Assembly: GCA_030267965.1 (NCBI GenBank)
Contig: BRYA01000012.1
Coordinates: 18,103 to 30,974 of the forward strand
Origin: Triparma columacea
Lineage: Eukaryota > Sar > Bolidophyceae > Parmales > Triparmaceae
Direction of reading: 5' to 3'
Length of the DNA: 12,872 nt
Position numbers and translations under genes: made by a program. Shown here piece after piece: positions 1 to 7,200 of the stretch. How positions within the stretch are numbered: position 1 is the first letter of the stretch; each line of letters starts with the position of its first letter. The notes under the pieces were generated by a model. That model made no database searches and was not told the DNA's origin. It worked only from the letters and a program-made list of their open reading frames with translations.

Positions 1-26
1 CCCCCCCCCCCCCCCTCACAACACAG
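1..26 (+). other. 3' end of an intron cut by the window edge
   Basis: The window opens inside an intron. A run of 15 C is followed by TCACAACACAG, a C-rich pyrimidine tract and an AG acceptor. The sequence just after the AG encodes KCKKPGH, which continues a CCHC zinc knuckle whose first Cys must lie in the preceding exon outside the window. This places the gene start upstream of position 1. Confidence 0.75.
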
Positions 27-3000
27 AAATGCAAGAAGCCTGGCCACTACATGAACCAGGTGAGAATGGGCCGCATTGCGACAGCGCTGTCACACGGCGC
101 AATCAAATCTCTTTCTTTTCGTTCCTTTCCAGCTAACAAACCCCCTTCCCGCAACTCGACTCGCTCATTGCAGTGCCCTTTATTTGTTCCTGGTCACCCT
201 AACCCAAACATACCCGCCCACATTGGCTCTCGCGATCCTCCTCGAGATCTTCCTCCTCTTCGTGACCTACCTTCTCCTCGCGACCGTCATGAGCGCAAAT
301 CCATCGGACACGGCGGGCCCAGCAGCGGTCAATCCGGGCCGACGAGGCCGTCTGGACCATCTACCCCTCCTGTTGTCCTCCCCCCCAAGCCGCCTCCGGG
401 CTACGTCTGCAAGAAGTGTAAGAAGCCCGGACACTTCTTCAACCAGTGCCCTCTGTATGTTCCTGACGGGAGGGACCAAAATCAGAACCATGGGCAGCAG
501 GAGAAGCAGGAAAAGCAGGAGCAACAGGAGAAGCGCAAATCCATTGGACACGGCGGGCCCAGCAGCGGTCAATCCGGGCCGACGAGTCCGTCTGGACCAT
601 CTACCCCTCCTGTTGTCCTCCCCCCCAAGCCGCCTCCGGGCTACATCTGCAAGAAATGCAAGAAGCCCGGTCACTTCTTCAACCAGTGCCCTCTGTATAT
701 TCCTGACGGGAGGGACCAGAATCAGAACCATGGGCAGCAGGAGAAGCAGGGAAAGCAGGAGCAACAGGAGAAGCGCAAATCCATTGGACAAGGCGGGCCC
801 ATCAGCGGTCAATCTGGGCCGACGAGGCCGTCTGGACCATCTACCCCTCCTGTTGTCCCCCCCCCGAAGCCGCCTTCGGGCTACGTCTGCAAGAAGTGTA
901 AGAAGCCCGGTCACTTCTTCAACCAGTGCCCTCTGTATGTCCCTGACGGGAGAGACCAGAATCAGAACCATGGGCAGCAAGAAATGCAGGGAAAGCAGGA
1001 GCAACAGGAGAAGCGCAAATCCATTGGACAAGGCGGGCCCATCAGCGGTCAATCTGGGCCGACGAGGCCGTCTGGACCATCTACCCCTCCAAAGCCACCT
1101 CCGGGCTACCTCTGCAAGAAGTGCAAGAAGCCTGGCCACTACATGAACCAGTGCCCTCTGTATGTTCCTGACGGGAGAGACCAGCAAAGGTGAGAATTAA
1201 TGTACATCCAAGTGGGCCAGCACATTTCTAATATCAAATATACCCCCACTTACTCTCAACCCCCCCCCCCCCCTTCCCTCCCAGCCCTTCGCAGCCACTC
1301 AGCCCTGAAGATGCAATGAACGTGAGGCTTGCCAACCTCACCAGCCGCGACGAATGGCCGGCTGCCTTGGCCCACGTGGAGGAGAACCACGAGATATACA
1401 ATGCCAAGAGCTGGGGCATCCTGATTGCCAACCTGCCAAAGACGAAGCGAGGTGCCGAGCAGCTCAAGAACGAACCTAAGTTTGCCTTCGCTCTCGGCGC
1501 GTTCGAAGAGAAGGCCGACATTTTCTTCAAGGGCGCGAGGTAAGAATCGAATGGGCCAAAAGTAAACATCGCACTAAATGCTAACGCAACCCTTCGGTCG
1601 TCACTTTGCTCATCGCAGCACAAAGGAGATCAATAGGTGAGAATTAATGGTCCGACGATAAGAGGAGGAAAGAATGGATGGATCGACCAGGGATTTGGTG
1701 CTTGACGAACCGATAAATCTCTCCCCCAACTCATCCCCTAATTCTCCCCCGCCCAAATCCACACAGAGCCATGCATGCCCTCGCAAAGTTCAACCCAAAA
1801 CTTAAAACTACCAACATCGCCGGTGCTCTCGAAACGAAGGAGGTTTTGGAGAAGGTGAGAAGAGACGAACATCGAATTAGCCAGACAATTCCAAACACCA
1901 ACGCAACCCCACCCGCCGCTCGTCGCAGCTCAAGAGCGGCTCAACGTGGGACTTGTCGCAGACCTTCTGGTCAATGGCGAAGCTAGTCGACAGCAGTAAC
2001 GCACTCAATCGCTCATCGATGGTGATGGGCGCGGCCATCGAGGAGGTCGCAGAGAGGTTCGCGAAGGCCTCTGACATGGAAATAGCCAATTTGTTTTGGG
2101 CTATGCGCAAGCTGAGGTTCCAGGTGAGTCACATTGCATTCTATTGATGCAGTGGTTTGCTGTTTTGTAAGTGCTTTTCCGACGTTCCCTAATCACCCCC
2201 CCCCCTCCCCCCCCCTTGCAGTGCCCGAAAGTAGTTGACGTCGTTTCCAGAAATGCAGTCGAGTTCGTGACGAAGGCTACCAATGTGTCCCTGGCCAACA
2301 CAATTTATGCCTTTGCTTCGATGGGCTACTTCGACGAGAGGCTGTACGCAGCTGCCGCCTCAAAGGTGGACAAAGTCTTGAACATGGGAAATGCGCAGAA
2401 TCAAGGTGAGATTCTTGGGGGAGAGGGCTTTGGGAGGGTTAGTTGCTTTAGGGCGACATCGATTGCTGAAGAAAGATTTTTGTATCGTCTCACCCCCCCC
2501 TCCTTCCTCCGGCCCTAGCAAGCGTTTTATGGGCCTTTGCAGTATCGGGGTTTTTACCGAAGTTCAAGGAGGCCGTCTTGAAATTGTGGGGGCGATGCAT
2601 GAGCAGACCAGTCGACGACTTTGGGGACGCGTGCTGGAACTTGCTCTCGGAAACACGGTTCATCGCAAGAAACGAAAAGATAGATCTGGCGACCTGCAAT
2701 GAGGAGCAAGAGAGGTCAATGGCAAAGGTGAGACAAGACAAAAGGCAAGGACACTGTGAGCAGTGGACAGTAAGCTACACACAAACAGCATGAGGTGTCG
2801 CTGCTCCTAAACTTTACGCCGACCCCCCTTCCTCCCCCCTCCCAATTATGAATCGCTCACTGCAGGCATCCAACTTTCTCGGCGACATCAAGCACTCAGA
2901 CAGGTCGATGAAATTTGAGGATAGCATCGCCCGCGATCTCACCAACTTTGGCTTTGAGGGCTTCGTGAAGAAGCTTTCCCCTCTCGACGGCTTTGAGTCC

Positions 3001-3255
3001 AAGCTCCTCGAGATAAACTTTGCATGGAGGGAACAGAACGTTGCTCTGCTCTGCGATCACTCTTTCAAGTTTTTGATAAACCTTGATACGAAAACCAAGG
3101 AGGACCACTTTCAAGACGGCCAAACGAAAAGTAAGACAAGGATCCTCACCGGCATGGGCTGGAAGGTGCTGAGACTCTCGGCCAGCCAGGTCAGCGCGCT
3201 AGGCGACAGGACGGAAGAGGAGAGGCGGTCATTCTGGATCGAGTGGCTCAAGTAA
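27..3255 (+). CDS. Zinc-knuckle / RAP-domain RNA-binding protein (5'-partial, 9 exons)
   Basis: Exons are 27-59, 174-1189, 1285-1539, 1619-1636, 1767-1854, 1929-2123, 2222-2405, 2519-2727 and 2866-3255 (stop TAA). They join in one frame to give 795 codons plus stop, and every junction is GT-AG. Residues 1-350 carry CCHC zinc knuckles (C-x2-C-x4-H-x4-C): one split by an intron and four within 240-bp repeats, joined by Pro-rich and Q/E/K-rich linkers. Residues of about 470-670 hold helical repeats with the signatures TFWSMAKL, NLFWAMRKL, NTIYAFASMGY and SVLWAFAVSGF, typical of FASTK/RAP proteins. The last exon carries a RAP domain (residues about 722-781; NVALLCDHSF through MGWKVLRLSASQ). RAP proteins generally bind organellar RNA and aid its processing, stability or translation; zinc knuckles bind single-stranded nucleic acid. 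Any targeting peptide lies outside the window. The alternative is two genes, with the first stopping at 1193. Matched splice phases and the lack of an intergenic gap argue against that. Confidence 0.72.
60..173 (+). other. Intron inside a zinc knuckle (phase 0, stop-free)
   Basis: The donor is CAG|GTGAGA, the CTAAC branch site lies at 133-137, and the acceptor is CATTGCAG. It splits the knuckle exactly between NQ and the final Cys (NQ|CPLF). Comparison with the intronless knuckles downstream, which read NQCPLYVP, proves the joint. At 114 nt it is a multiple of three with no in-frame stop, so a retained intron would only insert 38 residues. Confidence 0.88.
294..1189 (+). repeat. 240-bp in-frame tandem repeat encoding CCHC knuckles
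   Basis: Three full 240-bp units start at 294, 534 and 774. A fourth, shorter unit starts at 1014; it lacks 15 bp of the TPPVV-PPKPP linker and ends at the splice donor. Each 80-residue unit reads KSIG(H/Q)GGP..., a Pro-rich spacer, PGY(V/I/L)CKKCKKPGH(F/Y)(F/M)NQCPLY(V/I)PDGRDQ, and then (in full units) a Q/E/K-rich linker. The knuckles lie at 408-449, 648-689, 888-929 and 1113-1154. Units are nearly identical, implying recent expansion or homogenisation. The lack of stops in other frames across this block is a by-product of the repeat. Confidence 0.95.
1190..1284 (+). other. Intron (phase 2)
   Basis: The donor is CAAAG|GTGAGAATTAATG, a CTAAT branch candidate lies near 1228, and a run of 14 C (1260-1273) precedes the acceptor CCCTCCCAG. 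Joining gives AG+C (Ser) and continues PSQPLSPEDAMNVRLANL. A second AG 18 bp downstream (exon from 1303) is also in frame, so alternative acceptor use would remove six residues. Confidence 0.78.
1540..1618 (+). other. Intron (phase 2)
   Basis: The donor is GCGAG|GTAAGA, the CTAAC branch site is at 1581-1585, and the acceptor is CATCGCAG. It joins FFKGA to the 18-nt microexon that follows. Confidence 0.75.
1619..1636 (+). other. 18-nt microexon
   Basis: A CGCAG acceptor and a strong AG|GTGAGAATTAATG donor flank only 18 nt, which encode TKEIN plus parts of the split codons at both ends. Both neighbouring introns are phase 2. The piece can therefore be included or skipped without changing frame, making it a candidate cassette exon. 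Confidence 0.65.
1637..1766 (+). other. Intron (phase 2)
   Basis: Its first 13 bases, GTGAGAATTAATG, are identical to the start of the intron at 1190. A CTAAT branch candidate lies at 1738-1742 and the acceptor is CCACACAG. The exon must begin at 1767, giving RAMHALAKF; the next AG two bases on would run into a stop. Confidence 0.75.
1855..1928 (+). other. Intron (phase 0)
   Basis: The donor is GAGAAG|GTGAGA and the acceptor is CGTCGCAG. It joins ...KEVLEK to LKSGSTWDLSQTFWSMAKL. At 74 nt it is the shortest intron here. Confidence 0.78.
2124..2221 (+). other. Intron (phase 0) with a very C-rich acceptor tract
   Basis: The donor is TTCCAG|GTGAGT and the CTAAT branch site is at 2189-2193. Ten C, one T and nine C precede TTGCAG. 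It joins WAMRKLRFQ to CPKVVDVVSRN. Confidence 0.82.
2406..2518 (+). other. Intron (phase 1)
   Basis: The donor is CAAG|GTGAGA; C8 and other pyrimidines precede the acceptor GGCCCTAG. It joins NAQNQ to ASVLWAFAVSGF, restoring the W-A-F-A repeat signature. Confidence 0.82.
2728..2865 (+). other. Intron (phase 0)
   Basis: The donor is GCAAAG|GTGAGA, a CTAAAC branch candidate lies near 2807, and C-rich tracts precede the acceptor CACTGCAG. At 138 nt it is the longest complete intron. It joins EQERSMAK to ASNFLGDIKH, the start of the RAP exon. Confidence 0.82.
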
Positions 3256-4224
3256 TGGAGGGGGAGGGGGGGAAGGAGGGAACGAAGGTGTTGGGGACTG
3301 GGTGGAGTGTAAAGTTGCGCAGCGGTTTTGTTTTTTTATCTGATGCTTTACTTAATGGAAAATTATGTTTTCGTTTCGTCTAGACAGGGCGTCCCGGCCG
3401 TTTTCTTAACTAGTTTCTTAATTTCCGCGGGCCGCAGCGTCAGGGTCGGCGTCGGGTCCGGAGACAGGGCGTCCCTTTAAGGGGGGGGGGTTGGTTTGGG
3501 CGGGTTGGGTTGGAAGGAGGCAAGGGAGGGGGGAGGAAATGCGATGAACGTTATTTCAAAGCTATAGTGTTTTTTAATATAGGGAAGAAAGCGGCAGTAC
3601 CGAGGGCGAGTTGATGCTACGGATGTGCTGGCTGATTTTTTTTGGTGCTGTGAGTAAGGGGGCCAAATTGTGTTGCTTGGCTAAAATTGCGCTGTGAGGA
3701 GATATTGTCGACTATTTAGCGTGTAAACGATACCCTAACAACACGAAAAGAACCACCCTAACACAAACAAATTGCCGAAAGACGTTGACAAGGGATTAAA
3801 AACTAGGACATCCCGAGGCTTTCCTTGTCGACAACTTCTTGGGACCATTGGAGTAGTGGGGCTACAGGACGTGTGGTTAGGAGGTAAGTTGGGAGGGCGG
3901 GTGATCGGAGGAGGGGGGGGAGAGTTGGGGAAGTGGCGAGGGGAGGGAGGAAGGAGGGAGGAAGGAGACCTCGGCGACTTAACGAAGGTGATTTCGGTGA
4001 CTTCGGTTCGGATTCGGCGAAGATGAGAAAAAGGAGAAAATGAGAAAATGGGCAAGAGCAAAAAAAGTGCAAATTCTCTGATTTTGGAAAATATGAATAC
4101 GCTCACTTAACGAATACGCCGTTTTACGATATCTCTACTCACACCTAAAAACGCCGCTCCGCCACCTTTTCTTAACGCGCGTCGATCTTGAACGCATGAT
4201 TTTCAGCACCCAATTAAGATCGTC
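3256..4224. other. Intergenic region between the two genes
   Basis: I see no convincing gene here. The first part is the 3' flank of gene 1: G-rich just after the stop, with TGTAA near 3308 and no AATAAA. A 14-bp direct repeat, AGACAGGGCGTCCC, occurs at 3382-3395 and 3462-3475, followed by a G10 run at 3481-3490. The region 3870-3970 is G/purine-rich (GGAGG and GGGAGGAAGGAG). The part nearest gene 2 turns AT-rich and carries three CTTAACG motifs. The short open frames here are low-complexity and resemble no family I know. Confidence 0.7.
3978..4177 (+). promoter_or_regulatory. Candidate promoter elements: three CTTAACG boxes upstream of gene 2
   Basis: CTTAACG occurs at 3978-3984, 4106-4112 and 4171-4177, all within 250 bp upstream of the start codon. 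The first two copies share ten bases (ACTTAACGAA). Each box is on the coding strand. No TATA box is obvious. A weak inverted repeat (CGATCTT at 4183-4189, AAGATCG at 4216-4222) lies between the last box and the ATG. A regulatory role is inference only. Confidence 0.3.
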
Positions 4225-7200
4225 ATGGAGGGTGAGGTTGAAGCAGATGCGGAAGTCGTGAATGACGCCGGCAAGACCACCTATTCCTCCGAGCCCCCCG
4301 CAGGCCCCAATCACACACCCTCCGCGATACACGGTCCCGTAGATATTGATTACACAGCTCTTAGCCCCAAACAAGTCGAACTTGTCAAGCTTCTGGAGGA
4401 CAGAGGAGCCGTTGAAGGCCTCATCGACAAATCTACCGGCGTCGATGTAAAGGTTATGGAGCTTGCTAATGTCTTCCACAACGAGCGTGACAAGATCATT
4501 GACTTTCTCCTCACCGATTGCGAGCAGGGCAAGTTCCGAAGGAAGACCCTCCAGGAGTATGAAGAAATGGAAGGAGTCATTCACAGACTCGTCTACTGGC
4601 AGTACTACGGCAGCGGGAATAAGTTTGACGAATTTCTCCTTGACGTCAGTGTCTTCTCTCCTGACGAATCAACGAACATTATGGAGTTGGCACCGCTTGA
4701 TGAGGATGACCTTTCTGATGAGGCAACTGCAATGCTTGTTGAAATTCTAGCGTCAATAAAGACTGTCAAACGAGGTGTCATTAAGGGCAAGCTCAGCTTC
4801 ACCAACTTTGAGTTTGGACAAACTGCAGTCACCATGGTGGGAACTCTTAAGTCAGAGGAGAGATTAACAGAGGAGAGATTAACAGAGGAGAGATTAACAG
4901 AGGCAAAATCGGAAGTTGGCATTAGCACAAACAAAAGCTCAAAGGGTGCGCGCCCAAGTTTCAAGAGTGGGCGCCCTAGTTTCAAGAGTGCGCGCCCTAG
5001 TTTCAAGAATGCACGCCCTACTTTTAAGAATGCACGCCCTACTTTCAAGAGTGCGGGCTCTGCAGGCCCTATTTTCAAAAGTGACGGGAAAAGCGACACC
5101 AAGTCTGCCTATACCTCATTGAAGGGAATTCTCAATGAAGTAATGGATGAGTTCAGACAGCCTGCTGTCATCGACGAGAGGAGGAAAATACACTTTGTGG
5201 AGGAGGTCATGCCAAGAGCACCACACCTGACAACAGAGGAGGAGGCAATGTTTGAGAGGGTTGGGAGTCTAGAGAAGGAACTTCACACGAAGGGGAAGAG
5301 AGTCAAGGGGACCTTGAAGGAGGGCATTGACAAGTTCCTGTGGAGAGAGGGGGACAAGGTGTGGGCAGCCTTTGGGGTCACTGTGGACAAGTCAGCAAAG
5401 GGTGTATTGGCAGAGCAGTTTCTGCTTGACACATTTGCACTATCTGAGAAGCACTTCAAAAATAATGGGAAATTACCAAGGACTATCAGGAACGATTTTG
5501 AGGGAACGAGAAGCATGCACTTTCATGCGGGCGTGAAGGTCCCTGCCGCCACCAATCGACTATTTGAGAATTGGTATGTGTGGAAGGAGGTCAAACTTGA
5601 GAATGGAGGGACTTCATACATGTTAGCTTTTGTACCACTGACAGATTACCCTGGAGGAGGCTTCAAGGACCTCAGTAAGGAAGGATTTGTGCTAGCAGAG
5701 ACTACAGGTGTCTACTTTTTCAATGAGATTGCCCCAAATGTCTGCAGAGTCACACGCATTCAGACTGGCGATCTGCATTTCAAAGGCCTTCAAAAGAAAC
5801 TGATGGACAATGCAATCGACTACCTTACAAAGAGTCAGCTTACTGAGGCCAACAGATTGCAGGAGAAGTTCAGGAGGAATGGGAAGGAAGTTGACGCCGA
5901 GGTCAGGGGGGCCTTGGTGGAGAAGATGAGGGGGGGTGTTGAGTTGGAGGAGGACCAGAAGAAGGTATTTGGAGAGTTGGAGGAGCTCTTTGGTAGGGAG
6001 GATGAAGAAGGGTGGGGGCCTCTTGAGTCACCTTATGAGGGAGTGAAGATGGAGATCAAGTACAAGCAGCAGGAGGAGGAAAAAAATACTCTCACTTTTG
6101 GTAGAGCTGAGTGCACCACCGACTGTTCAGCCGAGGAAGCAGCTGCTTGGTTCTTTGAGTTCTGCAGCAGGGAGAGGATGTTAAGGAGCCAAGAAGTTGC
6201 TGGCACTGCAAAGCTAGAAATATGGAATGGTAGCAAGGGAAGGATCAACGAAAAGCTTTTTGCTGTAGTAAAGAAGCTTCCCTTCCCTCTTCACAAAAGA
6301 GAGTTTGTGATGAGATATGTATGGCGAAAAGGACATCAAGACAGCACCATGTCTGTAGCGTTTGTACCGGCTGAGGAGAAGGTGGATTATGGAGGAAATC
6401 TAGGAAAGCTTGTGAAAGCTTCAACAAGTGGCATTCTCACTGCCAAGAACATTAAGGACCATAATGGTGTTCTCCAATGTAAACTAACATTGACCCAGTT
6501 TATGGACACAGGGGGGTATATTCCAGTAAAAGTTGTGGACAGATCTACTCCAAAAGTACTAAGTACGATATCAGAGATCAGGAATTCCTTCAAGCAGGAT
6601 GAAGAGATTGATAAAGCTGCACTGGCCTCTCTTGCCAACATCATGAAGACTGAACCCCAAGATTATACAGATGAGGAGAAGGATGCAATCAAGAAGGGGA
6701 AGGAGTTCTATGAGAAGTGCAAGGAGGGGAGGAATTTTGATGATTTGAAGAGTCCTGATGAGAGGGTCAAGATGAAGCTAATTCATGTTGATGGGGAAAG
6801 TCTTTGCACTGGTTTTGCCACTACTGTGGTTGATGCGAGTGTAGAGGAGTGTGCTGCGTTTGAATTTCACATCAACTCAAGAGAATATGAAACTACCACA
6901 AAAGTGAATGGCATACTTGCTTCATCGTTCAAGGAGTCAAACAAACACAATCTGTTTGTACGCCAAATAAGAACTCTTGGTATTCCTGGGTTTTCCCATC
7001 GAGAAGCAAGAACCAGGGCAATCTGGAAGGTTGAAAGTGATGGCAGTATTATTCTCTCTGTAGCAGACACTGGAGACCTAAAGGAAGAATTTCCTGTTGA
7101 TCCAGGAAGCGTCTTGGCGTCTGCTCACTCAGTCTGGTATTTTGAGTCCCTTCAATCCATAGGCAATGTGCAACAAACAGCCGTGACATTCATCTCTAAA

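Noticed and set aside
76..1146. Second long open frame on the plus strand in the same region
   Set aside because: Ser/Arg/Leu-rich translation repeated with the 240-bp period and without any recognisable motif. It runs across a spliced intron.
267..1187. Long open frame on the minus strand opposite the zinc-knuckle repeats
   Set aside because: It only mirrors the 240-bp repeat: Leu/Arg-rich, no domain, and the plus-strand frame has clear CCHC motifs.
27..1189. Retrotransposon Gag origin for the CCHC knuckles
   Set aside because: No protease, reverse transcriptase or integrase sequence follows, and the reading frame splices into a RAP-domain gene.
1191..1193. TGA as the true end of a separate zinc-knuckle gene
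   Set aside because: The TGA is part of a strong AG|GTGAGA donor, and the downstream exon continues in phase. Kept only as the alternative model.
1303..1539. Acceptor at 1302 as the exon start
   Set aside because: In frame and possible, but the first AG after the C tract (1283-1284) is the simpler choice. Noted as an alternative site.
4005..4015. GGTTCGGATTC resembling a tRNA B box
   Set aside because: The conserved A is replaced, and I find no A box, acceptor stem or anticodon arm around it.
3772..4026. Open frame encoding an 84-residue Gly/Arg-rich peptide
   Set aside because: Low-complexity translation of a G-rich tract upstream of gene 2, with no motif and an alternative (non-ATG) start.
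4201..4206. TTTCAG just before the gene 2 start as the acceptor of a 5' UTR intron
   Set aside because: No convincing donor could be assigned by eye, so it cannot be supported without transcript data.
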